From: Petunia secreta
Taxonomy: Eukaryota; Streptophyta; Magnoliopsida; Solanales; Solanaceae
NCBI GenBank assembly: GCA_029990175.1
Contig: JARKIP010000038.1
Location: forward strand, 28,775,501-28,839,500
Direction: 5' to 3'
DNA: 64,000 nt
Shown: piece after piece, positions 11,040 through 22,109 of the stretch
Position numbering within the stretch: position 1 is the first letter of the stretch
How the letters are laid out: each line of letters opens with the position of its first letter
Notes under the pieces: generated by a model
Databases searched by the model: none
The model's input: only the letters and a program-made list of their open reading frames with translations
Told to the model about the DNA's origin: nothing
Position numbers and translations under genes: made by a program

Positions 11040-11955
11040 AGAAAGGATATAGTTTAAAGTGCAAGTACACTTATCAGTTTCAACCATGAAAACAATCATT
11101 GATGCTTACAACTTACCTCGGTGAGACCCTTCTTTGGACCCTGCGTGAATGCGCGATGCACTGTGTATCAGACTTTCCTTTTTTTGTAATTTAACTTCAA
11201 TCACTTAATTAACATAAAATAATTTCTAGTTGAAGAAAGATGAAAGTAACAATCAAGTAGACATTAATTTTTTACTACACAAGAACAAGTAAAAAAGCAC
11301 ATATTAACAATAACAACAACAACAACGACTACACCTCAATCTTGAATAAGTTGGGGTCGACATCAAGTATTAACACTATAAATTCACAATCACAATAAAT
11401 TTTTTCAATTGGATATTAAAGTAAGAATCTATACATAAAAAATTATAATGGAACAACCAAAAAAGATCTCTACTAATAAGTTTCACTTTAATCAAATATT
11501 GGAAACAAAAGAACAAGAATTAGAAAAGTAAGAGCAAACATGTAAGAAACATCTCTTCGAAAAGAACCAAAAGAGGGATTTTGATGATGATTTAGATACC
11601 CACTAGCGCTTGTTGTTTCCATCTAACTATTTGCAATGGTAAGGAAACTCAGTTATTATTAGAATAAATGGATAAAACTCAATGGTGTGGGTTTTGAGTT
11701 AGCTGAAATATTAGTTGGCGGATATTATTGACAGCCGGTGGAGTATAGCCGGAGAAAGAAAAAGGGCGGAGAAGGTGATTTTGGGGGAAATGTGGAAATA
11801 TGTACATGTGAGAGAAACAGAAATGGTGATTTTGGGGGAAAAATGAGAAAATGGGTAGAGGATGTAATTATTATCAGATCTATGGATAGAGAAATATGAC
11901 ATAGGTAGATTGGGTAATTACTATCAAATGTATGGGTATAGAGTGTAAATTTCCC
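11040..11955. other. Right end of the MULE, non-coding
   Basis: Contains a CAA-rich SINE-tail-like fragment (about 11306-11360, with 'cctcaatcttgaataagttg') and a repeated 'ggtgattttgggggaaa' motif near 11775 and 11824 close to the right terminal inverted repeat. The short ORFs on the minus strand here have no recognisable domain. Confidence 0.5.
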
Positions 11956-12089
11956 TAAAAACTTAACCACACACAATGCAAAATTTTTTACCGGATGCAC
12001 TCCATAACGGTTGGTTTTGCAAGACTGCACCCGTTTAACAATATTTTAGCAAATAGCTTTACGTTGACACGAGGCAAAGACTTCAATGC

Positions 12090-12280
12090 ACAAATTTGTA
12101 AGTGTTAGCACGGGGCCAAGATTCTAAGGACAAGTGTTGTCTTGCCAACACTTCAAATTATATGGCGAGAATGCAGAAAGAGATTGGAAGGGGCAAGTGT
12201 TGCCTTTTCCAACACTTACGACCAAGTGCTGGCAAGTATAGTCTTTTGCCAACACTCCAAGGGGCAAGTGTCGGCAAATA
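12090..12280. repeat. Palindromic 'caagtgttggc' repeat cluster
   Basis: Several imperfect inverted copies of a motif of the form ggcaagtg(t/c)tggc / gccaacactt. The same class of repeat surrounds element D (32158-32341 and 58098-58330), where the motif is caagtgctgcc. Family unknown to me. No coding potential is credible. Confidence 0.5.
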
Positions 12281-12659
12281 AAGATGGGTTAAAGATAAAT
12301 TTTGGTCCCGTCCCAAGAGATTAACAGAGATGTTTCCGTTCAAAATTTTTTCATTAAACTTAACCGGGGCATTTTGGCAAAACTCTGTTAAGCGCAGGTA
12401 AAAAAGCAAACAATTGCTTATGGTGTCATATTTCAGCAAAAAAAGGACCACATAATGTATTTGGATTAGCCCAATAAATTTATGTATACTAGCTAGAACA
12501 TGTAGTCAAATATTTTGGTTGGCTATTAGTGTAAACGTCCCATAAATTATTTAACATGTGGGGCACATACCATACTTTTCTCAAATAACTATAGTTAATT
12601 ACAATCTTCTTCCCAAGTTAATGTGTCATAATTACTCTATTTGGAGAGTTTACAAGATG
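12281..12659. other. Unassigned intergenic stretch
   Basis: I see no gene, terminal repeat or family signature here. It separates the palindromic cluster from the 3' end of the LINE. Confidence 0.5.
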
Positions 12660-13060
12660 ATTGTTTTCACCTCTAGCTCTTTGCAGATCCAGCACTGTCA
12701 ACCCTTCGCACCTCCTTATCGAAGTATTTATGCTACTTTTTTCAAATGTCCGAACCATCCAACCTCACACATTTTGTCTACTACTGAGGATACTCCCACC
12801 TTGTCATGTAAGACCTCGTTCCTAGTCCTATTCATCTTAGCATGCTCACACATCCATCTAAGTATTTTCACATCTGCTACGCTCATCTTCTGAATGTGTG
12901 AGTTCTTGACTGGCCAACTCAGCCCCATATAACAGTGATGGTTTAACGACCACCGTATAGAATTTATCCTTAAGTCCAGGTGGCACTCTCTTATCGCAGA
13001 GGACACCATAAGCAAACCTCTGTCTCATCCACCCCGCTCTTATATGGTGTGTGACATAAT
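12660..13060 (-). mobile_element. LINE fragment, 3' part of reverse transcriptase ORF
   Basis: On the minus strand the translation carries motifs C-terminal to the catalytic core of plant LINE (RTE/L1-type) reverse transcriptases: HHIRAGWMRQRFAYGVLCDK, LKDKFYTVVVKPSLLYGAE, then in another frame MSVADVKILRWMCEHAKMNR and VGVSSVVDKM...WFGHLKK. At least two frameshifts separate these. The reading frame continues across element B into 31302-31660, so this is one LINE split by an insertion. No poly(A) tail or TSD was found at the 3' side. Confidence 0.78.
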
Positions 13061-14027
13061 TGTTGACACCCAATTTTGTCCCGAAAATTTTAATTAAATG
13101 TCTAATTATATAATTATTGGACAATTTTAAAATTAAATATAATTGATTAATTTATGAGGAAAAAGCCAAATTTTGCAAAGCGTAGCCTAATTTCTATCCT
13201 ACCCCATGCACTCCCCCTCTCAATTCATTAAGTTATTTTAAATAGGAGTGCTTAATCTGTTCTTACATTTAAAATTCAGCTCATTTCTTCAAACAATGCA
13301 TATATACACATACACATATACACGCCTAATGTAATTACCCATCCCCAATATCAGATACCCATTTCAGCGAACCCTAACCCAATTACCCTAAATCCATACC
13401 CGATCCCCAAATCTTTCCCTCCTAAATCAGCAATCCGCCAAGAATCAGTACACTGGTCCCCCCCCCCCCTTTTGCTTTATCATCACCTTTTCCGTACCAA
13501 AGCCACGAGGGTTTCGAATCTCGATCGTATATTTCGAAAGAAATTCATCCAAGCCATCAAATCTTTCCAACGTCTATATTTTCCTTTGAAATCAGAGTTA
13601 AACTGGTAGAATCCGAAAGGATATACTATTTTAACCCTGATCTCAAAAGAAAAAACAAAAAAGAGTAGGGGTCAGCTTAGAATTTCAAAGGAACCAAAAC
13701 CCTAGAGAAGCAGGTATGTAATCATCATTTTCTTGTCATTTAGGAGGGTTCAATTTTTTTTTTTTTGGGGGGGGGGGGGGGGGGAGGGGCAGCAGAGAGT
13801 CTTAGAGAGGCAGAAATAGAGAGAGTTCATTTTTTTAAGGAAGAGGCAACATAGAGAACATAAATACACGTTAATTTTTTTAGTTTTCTAAGAAAAAAGC
13901 CCAGAAATCAGTGTCACGGTTATTGTTGTTTCGAATTTGTATCGTCGTTTCATCAAACGAGTCGACGAGCTTTTTCAAATCTCTTAGTCGATTCGTATTC
14001 TTCAGCTCGTCGCCCTAAGTTCACTAC

Positions 14028-16859
14028 TGTAACGACCCTCAAATAGTCGTTACGGGATCTGGGACCTCGATTTGCGTGTCGACAGTCCCAAAAGCTCCGT
14101 TAGGTCATTTATGATCCGTCTGTGAAATCTGAGTCGAAACGGAGTCCGTTTGATAGGTTTTCGAGAAAAGGATCCGTTTATGAAATTCCGGAAAGGAATT
14201 TAGGGTTTCGATAGGTCGTTTTGAGTAAACGAACCCCGATGGAAAATCCGAGCGCACCGTTAGGTCCGTCTCGTCATTTATGATATGTAGCAACCTTCAA
14301 AATTGAAAACGGACCTCGTTTGATAGGACTTTTAATAAAGTCCCCGTTTCGGAAGTTTAAAAGAGTTAAAAGAGGTTTCCGAGCTCGATTTGAGCAAATG
14401 AGCTCTGATGAGAGATCCGAAAGTTCCGTTAGATTCGTATAGTCATTTGTGACTTGTAGCAACTTTCGGAATTGGATTCCGAGGTCGTTTGGTTAAATTT
14501 CGCTATTTTGGCGAAAGTCGAAAATTGAACCTTTGCCGTGGGACCCACTTTTTGAGTTCTGGAGGTCCGAATTGAGTTCCGTCTTGACGAGCATGTCACC
14601 CAAGTATTTTATGGCTTGTGTGCAAAATTTGGGATCATTCCGAGCTTCGTAGGGTCCCGTTTTGCCCCTAAAACAGTAGAAAATCTGGTGCGACTTTTCT
14701 GTTCTGTTTTGGCGCAAACAGCCGGATAAAAGCTGATTTTTCGGCCAATCCGTAAGGAATTAGGAAAAACTCAAAACATGAAAGTTGTATCCCTTTGAGT
14801 TGTGGTTCTAATGGTACCGGTTTCAGGTCATTTGGACATTCCTATCAAAAGTTATGATTTTTTCAAAAGAAGCTGTCACAGAGGCAAAAAAAAACTGCTA
14901 TAAAAAGGCCATTTCGGGCCATTTCGGTTCATAACTTATAAAAATCATTTGGTGAGCTCTTGAGGCGATTTTTGGGTATTTCTTGAAGACCCAATCATAC
15001 TTACACTTAAGATAAGCCCTTTCAATCCATCTTTATGTTGATTAACACAAGAATCAAGGGGTTGATTCTTGGAAATGGGTTAGAACCCTAGATTTTTAAG
15101 AATTGGGGAAAGACATCGAGCAAGGCTCGCATGTGGAATCTAAGTGTACTTTTGGACTCACGGGAGCGTGGGGAGTCCGGAAAAGTACATTTTGTAAATT
15201 TAGGGCTCGGCCCTACCCGGGGGCATTTTGGTAATTTTTACCCTAGGATGCCTATAGGCTTAAATAGCTATAATTGAGCACTCATATGTGCTATATCTTG
15301 TCTTAATAGACCTAGTGGAGAGTCCTTCGCGGACAAGGCGAGCGGAAAAGGAGATTCTTCCCGGCATTTGAGCCCGAATTTCGAGGTAAGTGAGACTTGA
15401 CCTCTATTGTGCTTGTGGACTCTTCCTTCATGCTAGTATGCTTCATGTACGCATATATATACCTAACAATGGTTAGGATTAATGATGTGAATTACTTGCT
15501 ATTATTGTTTGTTATAAATAGCGAGATTGTGACTCGACCGTGGTATGTGCCGGTCTAAACGCTACGTCGAGGTAGCTTAAATTTATATCGTAGTAACGCT
15601 TGCTACGCCATGCTTAGATAGCAAGAACTTGGGACATGGCCGAGGATGTTGCCGGCATGTCATGATAAATGTCTTGCCGAGGATTTTGCCGGCTTTTGTA
15701 TGATATTGGTACTTGATTTGTTCACGTGCCGGGTTGGGTAGTGCTGTCTATACGTAACCTTGGGTTGGACGACATGGGAGTAGGGATTGTACCCCCAAAC
15801 TGTGGTCGGGTTAACCTTCGCCTTACGTTCAGCTAGCATAACCAACCTGGGTTACGGTGACTGTGAAATATTATCGTTATTAATATTTCTGTTATTATTT
15901 CTGTTATTGTTATTAATGTCGTGGATATTAATACTGTTAGAGGGACACTTGACAGGGGGTGTAATGTCGCCTATACTATGAGATGTGTCACACTTGACAG
16001 GGGGTGTGGTGTGGACACTTGATCTTTGAGATGTGACACACTTGACAGGGGGTGTGGTGTGGTCACTTGATTTATTGAGATACGACGCACTTGACAGGGG
16101 GTGTGGTGCGATCGTAGACAGATTTGAGATGAGCCAACGACTACGGGTCGTTGGTCTACTTATTCATGATTGTGATAGTGACTTCGGGTCACGGTATATG
16201 GTTGATACTTAGTAGTGGTGTTGCTAGTCCATCGTAGGTCTAGGTTAGTCGGCACGGGAGTAGAGATTGGACCTCCAAACCGCCGCTGAGTTGACCTATG
16301 CCTTACGTTGGATGGGCATAATCCTTGAGACTTCTGGTTACTACTTGTGTGTATGGAATGTGTTACATCTATTTGTGATTTCACTACTTTATTGTATGAT
16401 TACTATAGTATGTTGTTGCTTATGATGCATGTAGCGACTTGTCCCGCAAGGGTACCTTAGCGGGCCTGTCGGTGATCTTACTGGGCTTCGGCTCATAACT
16501 TACTCTGCTACGTGCGCAGGTCCTTCATCCAGTCAGCAGCCCGGACGTTAGCGGTTCTCGAGGCTTCTGAGACTTTTGATTGAGGTGAGCCGACCACACA
16601 GACCGTGGTGGCATACCGCCGGAGTCACTTAGAGATAGGACTCATATTTCTTTGATGTATATTCATACTTTATTGAGTCACTCTTAGAATGCTCCAATTC
16701 TTTTGTGGATATATTCTTTTGGACTTCACCCTTTTATATTTATATATCCATTTATGATCTTTTCACATTATTGTTCTTTTCCGCATCTTGTTTCATTGGC
16801 TCGCCTAGGCAAATGTTGTTTAGGTGCCATCACGAGCCCTTGGAAATTGGGTCGTGACA
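14028..16859 (+). repeat. 5' LTR of element A
   Basis: Begins TGTAACGACCC and ends GGGTCGTGACA, followed by the primer site. An 8-bp perfect inverted repeat (gtaacgac 14029-14036, gtcgttac 14046-14053) sits at the very tip. The LTR carries an internal four-unit tandem repeat at 15946-16110 and a diverged duplication of a 'gggagtag(g/a)gattg' block near 15777 and 16255. All short ORFs are duplicated in the 3' LTR and are not genes. Confidence 0.95.
15946..16110 (+). repeat. 45-49-bp tandem repeat in A's 5' LTR
   Basis: Four units start at 15946, 15991, 16039 and 16088, each beginning cacttgacagggggtgt. The corresponding block in the 3' LTR is 24028-24192. Confidence 0.85.
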
Positions 16860-16862
16860 GTT

Positions 16863-16880
16863 TGGTATCAGAGCCAGGTT
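16863..16880 (+). other. Primer binding site of element A (tRNA-iMet type)
   Basis: TGGTATCAGAGCCAGGTT, 3 nt after the LTR end, is the standard complement of the 3' end of plant initiator methionine tRNA that primes minus-strand synthesis. Confidence 0.92.
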
Positions 16881-17065
16881 CTAATTCGAGTCCTAGGAGT
16901 CTTGGAGCAGTGTCTGAGTAGAGTCTTGTTTATGGGTCTGTTGTCGACCATACTTATGAGCGAGAGGCTACAAGGTCATGTTAGGAAATGTTTTCCCTTC
17001 GTTTCATCTCTATTCGTGCTGAGTAGCTTATATAGGTGCTGACCCTTTTTCGTGTATTGTATTAG

Positions 17066-18444
17066 ATGGCGAGGTCGCGAGCATCCTCAGCCAGGAGGGC
17101 TGCATCTTCTACACCCGCGTCTGCGGGAGAGCCATCAGCACCTACGCAGCCGCCAGCTGCTAAGAAGACTCGGGCAGGTCGCCCGTCAGCCACTAGGCAG
17201 GACACAGCTATCCCTGCGGTGTCCGCAGCGACTCTGTCAGCATCTATTCCCCCTGTGCCTGCTGTTGTGCCAGGCACCGTTGTGATCTCTTCAGAGGAGT
17301 ATATGAGACTGATGGCTCTAGCCATTAGGTCCCTGTCAGAGATGATGTTGCAGCTCCTGTTTCGGCTCCTCAGCCGACCACACCTGTTATGAGCACGCCT
17401 ACTTCTGAGGCTGCTCCTGATCATATTGCCCAGCCTTCTGCTTCTGCTCCTCAGGCAGGTCCTGTTATTTCTACTCCTCCTATGGGCACTGAGGAGGTTG
17501 CCAAGAGGATAGAGTCATTCATGAAGCTTCAGCCTCCAGAGTTCGACGGCACCTCAGCTACATGTACTGCCCAGAGGTACATTCAGAAGTGTGAGAAGAT
17601 TTTGACAGTTCTTGGTACTAGAGACACCTTAGGGGTGCAGTGTGCTTCTTTCAGATTATCGGGAGATGCGGAGACATGGTGGGTCTCCATGATGCGGCAG
17701 AGGTCTAGTGACCTCCCTCCTTTGTCTTGGGCTGAGTTCGTGTCTATGTTCATGAGCAGGTTCGTGCCCCAGAGTCAGCACGATGCTCAGAGGCGCGAGT
17801 TTGAGGGGTTGAGGTAGGGAAACCTGTCTGTTTCAGAGTATGACACCAGGTTCTTGTGGTTGTCTCAGTTTGCGCCGGCTATGGTGGCTCAGGAGAGGGA
17901 CAAGGTCCTCCGGTTTGTTGAGGGTCTTCATCCCCGCTTGCAGGTAGCTGTTGCCCCTGTTATGGGCAACAAGTCATATTTTGAGATAGTTGATGTGGCG
18001 CGGCGGATGGAGGATATCTTCGCCAGGGCTGACGCGGAGAGGGCGGCCAAGAGATCGCGTCAGTCTGGTGGGTATAGTGGATCCGCTCAGAGGGGTCAGG
18101 GTCATCAGGGCCGTTCTCAGTCTAGGCCCCAGGCTGCTGCTTTGCCTGCCCAGGATTTTTCTTCAGAGACCCCGAGGCCTCAGTCATCCCAGAGGCGGGG
18201 TGGCTCTTCGCAGTCTGGTCCGCCGCAGTGCGGGAGGTGCCATCAGAGGCATCATGGGAGGTGTTCGTCTGGAGGTGGTCATGGCAGAGGTGGTAGAGGC
18301 GGTAGAGGAGGTAGAGGTGATGGATGTTTTGAGTGTGGGTCTCCAGAGCACTATGTCAGGAGTTGCCCTTATGTTTCATCAGGTCGCCAGGGATCCGCAG
18401 CTATGGTACCATCTGGTCCTCAGGCCGCCAGGCCCGTTTCTTAG
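17066..18444 (+). pseudogene. gag: Element A gag (capsid/nucleocapsid), disrupted
   Basis: Structural protein that packages element RNA in virus-like particles. The start at 17066 opens a Pro/Ala/Ser-rich leader in one frame. The reading moves to the next frame near 17340-17390 (1-nt frameshift) and continues from 17389. The retrotransposon gag domain follows (PEFDGTSATCTAQRYI, GDAETWWVSMM, LSWAEFVSMFMSRFVP), then an RG/GG-rich tail and a CCHC knuckle CFECGSPEHYVRSC near 18328-18369. A TAG at 17815-17817 interrupts the capsid domain and another at 18442-18444 ends the frame; by family comparison both replace CAG (Gln). Downstream pol is in the same frame, so gag and pol were probably one polyprotein. 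Confidence 0.87.
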
Positions 18445-18507
18445 ATTCCTCCTAGACAGCAGTCTCAGAGAGCTCCGGGTTCAGGAGGCTCGGCGCAGAT
18501 CTATGCT

Positions 18508-20817
18508 ATGACTCGTCAGGATGCTGAGGCATCCAATGATGTCATCACAGGTATTATTTCTGTCTGTGGCCGCGATGCTTATGCTCTTATTGATCCGGGG
18601 TCTACCTATTCATATGTGTCGCCAGGATTTTCCCCTTGCTTGGGCAGGGATCTGGTCTTCTTAGATGATCCCTTTATGGTTGCCACCCCTGTCGGGTCTT
18701 CTATATGTGTAGATAGGGGTTATCGGCAGTGTATGATCTCCATCTGTGGTGTAGAGTCCTTAGTGGACCTGATGCTGCTCGATATGTCTGATTTTGATGT
18801 CATTATGGGCATGGATTGGCTGGCTTCCTGTCATGCGACTTTGGATTGCCATGCCAAGTCCGTGACGATCGGGGCAGAGGGTGAGTCTCGGGTTGTATGG
18901 AGAGGTTCCAGGCCTTCTCCGAAGAGTAGGATCATTTCTTTCTTGGAGGCGCAGAGGATGATATCTAGTGGGTGCGAGGGATATATTGCTTCAGTTCGGG
19001 ATGTCCGGGCAGAGGAGTTATCCCTTGATAGAGTTCCGGTTGTTTGTGAGTATCCGGATGTGTTTCCTGATGATTTGCCGGGTTTGCCGCCTATGCGGGA
19101 GATAGAGTTTTGCATTGATCTATTGCCAGGCACTCAGCCTAAATCTATTCCCCCGTATCGTATGGCTCCTGTTGAGTTGAGGGAGCTGAAGGAGCAGATT
19201 CAGGATTTGCTCGATAAGGGCTTCATTAGGCCCAGTGTGTCTCCATGGGGTGCCCCGGTATTATTTGTGAAGAAGAAGGATGGCTCTATGCGGATGTGTA
19301 TTGATTACCGGCAGCTGAATAAGGTTACTATCAAGAATAGGTATCCTTTGCCGCGTATTGATGATTTGTTTGATCAGCTTCAGGGTGCTACCTTCTTCTC
19401 GAAGATTGATTTGAGGTCGGGGTATCATCAGTTGAGGATTCGGTCCGAGGACGTTTCCAAGACTGCTTTTCGTACCCGATATGGCCACTATGAGTTTCTG
19501 GTGATGTCTTTCGGGCTTACGAATGCCCCAGCTGCTTTCATGGATCTGATGAACCGAGTGTTCAAGGCCTACCTTGACTCCTTCGTCATTGTGTTTATCG
19601 ATGATATCTTGGTTTATTCGAGGAGCAGGGAGGAGCATGAGCAGCATTTGAGAGTTGTTCTTCGGACTCTGAGGGATCAGCAGTTGTATGCCAAATTCTC
19701 CAAGTGTGAATTTTGGCTCAGTTCTGTATCTTTCCTAGGTCACGTGGTGACCAAGGATGGGGTGTGTGTTGATCCGAAGAAGATAGAGGCCGTTCAGAGT
19801 TGGCCTAGGCCTACTTCTCCTACAGAGATTCGGAGTTTCTTAGGCTTGGCAGGTTATTATTGGCGGTTCGTCGAGGGGTTTTCTTCTATTTCAGCACCTC
19901 TGACGAAGTTGACCCAGAAGAATGTTCCTTTCCTGTGGTCCGATGCCTGTGAGTCTAGCTTTCAGAAGCTTAAGACTCTGTTGACTTCAGCGCCAGTGTT
20001 GGCCTTGCCTAGTGGATCCGGGGGATTCACCGTATATTGTGATGCTTCGGGTGTTGGCCTGGGTAGCGTTCTGATGCAGGAGGGTAAGGTGATAGCTTAT
20101 GCCTCGAGACAGCTGAAGGTCCATGAGAAGAATTATCCTGTCCATGATTTGGAGCTGTTAGCTGTCGTGTTTGCACTGAAGTTGTGGAGGCACTATCTTT
20201 ATGGCGAGCCATGTGAGATATTCACCGATCATAAGAGTCTCCAGTACTTGTTCACTCAGAAGGACTTGAACGGGAGACAGCGCCGCTGGTTAGAGCTGCT
20301 GAAGGATTATGATCTTTCTATCCGGTATCATCCCGGAAAGGCTAATGTTGTAGCCGATGCCTTGAGTAGGAAGTCCATGGGTAGCCTCGCCTATCTTGAT
20401 GCTGATATGAGGCCGTTGGCCCGTGAGTTGCAGGCTTTGTTCATTAGTGGGGTTCGGTTTGATGATTCTGTTCCAGGCCGGGTGCTTGCATATGTGGGGT
20501 CTCAGTCGTCTTTAGCTTCCCAGATTCGGGAAAGGCAGTTCGAGGATCCTTATCTGAGAGATCTCCGGGACAGGGTCCTGAGTGGGGGAGTGTCCTCGTT
20601 CGTGATTGGTGATGATGGTGCTTTGCGGCTTAACGGCCGGGTATGTGTTCCAGCCATTGTGGAGCTGAGGCAGATGATTTTGGCAGAGGCTCACAGTTCA
20701 AGATATTCCATTCATCCGGGTACTGCGAAGATGTATCATGATCTTCGAGAGCTGTATTGGTGGAAAGGGATGAAGAGGGATGTTGCTGATTATGTATCTC
20801 GGTGTTTGAATTGCTAG
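18508..20817 (+). pseudogene. pol: Element A pol: protease, reverse transcriptase, RNase H, integrase zinc finger
   Basis: 769 residues. An aspartic protease motif ALIDPGSTYSY is at residues 27-37 (catalytic D29). Reverse transcriptase follows, with YRQLNKVTIKNRYPLPRIDD and the catalytic FIDD at residues 363-366. RNase H has VYCDASGVGLGS (D at about 512), an Asp-Leu-Glu motif and FTDHKSL. The integrase HHCC finger (HPGTAKMYHDL...CLNC) closes the ORF. It ends at TAG 20815-20817 where the family has Gln (C-Q-Q-V-K context), and the integrase core resumes in the same frame at 20863. The catalytic residues of protease, RT and RNase H are intact; only the polyprotein is truncated. Uninterrupted frame relationships show that the damage is recent. 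Confidence 0.95.
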
Positions 20818-20862
20818 CAGGTGAAGTATGAGCACCGGAGGCCAGCCGGGGTGACCTAGTCT

Positions 20863-21984
20863 ATGCCCATTCCCGAGTGGAAGTGGGAGCAGATCACTAT
20901 GGATTTCGTAGTTGGTTTGCCGCTGACCGTGGGTAAGCATGATTCGGTGTGGGTAGTAGTTGATCGACTGACGAAGTCGGCTCACTTCATTCCAGTGAGG
21001 ACTACTTATACCTCGGAGCGTCTGGCTCGTATCTTTATTGAGCAGATTGTGAGATTGCATGGTGCTCCTGTTTCTATCATTTCTGACCGAGGTGCTCAGT
21101 TCACAGCTCAGTTTTGGAGATCTTTTCAGAGAGAGCTGGGTACTCGGGTCGATCTCAGCACTGCATTTCACCCGCAGACTGATAGCCAGTCTGAGCGGAC
21201 CATTCAGATCCTCGAGGATATGTTGAGGGCGTGTGCTATTGATTTTGGAGGCCATTGGGATAGCCATTTGCCGCTAGCAGAGTTTGCGTATAATAATAGC
21301 TATCAGGCTTCTATCCAGATGGCTCCGTTTGAGGAATTGTATGGTCGGAGATGTCGCTCGCCTATCGGTTGGTTCGAGTCTGGTGAGGTCCAGGTGTTGG
21401 GGCCCGATTTGGTGCAGCAGACCTTAGATAAGGTCCGGGTTATTCAGGATCGACTCCGCACGGCTCAGAGCCGGCAGATATCGTATGCAGATCGGAGGCG
21501 GAGAGATCTTGAGTTCATGGTTGGGGACCGGGTATTCCTCAGAGTGTCGCCCATGAAGGGTGTTATGAGATTTGGGAAGAAAGGCAAGCTCAGTCCTAGG
21601 TTCATTGGGCCTTTTGAGATATTGGAGCGCGTTGGCGCCGTTGCTTATAGACTGGCTTTGCCTCCCTCTCTGTCTGTTCATCCGGTGTTCCATGTGTCCA
21701 TGCTCCGGAAGTATGTTCACGATCTGTCTCATGTGATCGATATGGCTTCCGTGGAGGTAGATGGCGACTTAGCTTATTCGGAGGAGCCTATTGCTACTGT
21801 GGCTAGAGAGGTCCGTAAGATGAGATCGAAGGTGATCCCGCTTGTGAGAGTTCAGTGGGGGCATCACTCCATTGCCGAGGCCACTTGGGAGCTTGAGTCC
21901 GAGATGCGTGAGAGGCATCCGCGCTTGTTCGATGATTCAGGTATGAAATCCTTGTATTTTCTAAGCCTGAATTTGCATTTTTAA
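20863..21984 (+). pseudogene. Element A integrase core and chromodomain-like C terminus
   Basis: Same frame as pol, separated from it by TAG stops at 20815 and 20857. The 373 residues contain the DDE core: ITMDFVVGLP (first D), IISDRGAQFT (second D), and HPQTDSQSERTIQILEDMLR, whose E is the third acidic residue. A GPFEILERVG...AYRLALP module follows, then a degenerate chromodomain (VRVQWGHHSIAEATWELE). The family usually has TDGQSERT, so the Gly-to-Ser change is unusual. The start at 20863 is only the first Met after the stop. Without read-through this part cannot be made as part of the polyprotein. Confidence 0.92.
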
Positions 21985-22096
21985 GTTTTATTGATTTCGG
22001 GTGGTACCGAGGGGTCCTCGAAATCCGTGCCAGCTCCGTGGCTAGTGTGTGGATCCTACCTTAGACTTAGGCTCGTCCGAGGACGGCCGAGAATCT

Positions 22097-22109
22097 AAGT
22101 GGGGGAGAA
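22097..22109 (+). other. Polypurine tract of element A
   Basis: AAGTGGGGGAGAA directly abuts the 3' LTR, as needed to prime plus-strand synthesis. The 112 bases between the integrase stop and this tract are a non-coding trailer. Confidence 0.9.

Larger units (their letters stand above)
3096..11955 (+). mobile_element. Complete Mutator-like element (MULE), 8.86 kb
   Basis: The boundaries are seen directly. A perfect 9-bp direct repeat, taaaaactt, lies at 3087-3095 and 11956-11964. The sequence just inside the left copy (gggagacttacaaaaatacc) matches the reverse complement of the sequence just inside the right copy (gggaaatttacactctatac) over roughly 45 bp at about 70 percent. A 9-bp TSD with degenerate terminal inverted repeats is the hallmark of Mutator-like elements, and the element encodes a MULE transposase (3367-6646). 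The downstream half holds a minus-strand NSE4-like gene fragment and arrays of GTATAC dyads. The transposase is broken, so the copy is not autonomous today; the intact TSD argues against later rearrangement of its ends. Confidence 0.87.

Noticed and set aside
14105..16384. Small ORFs repeated at 22187-24466
   Set aside because: LTR copies of element A.
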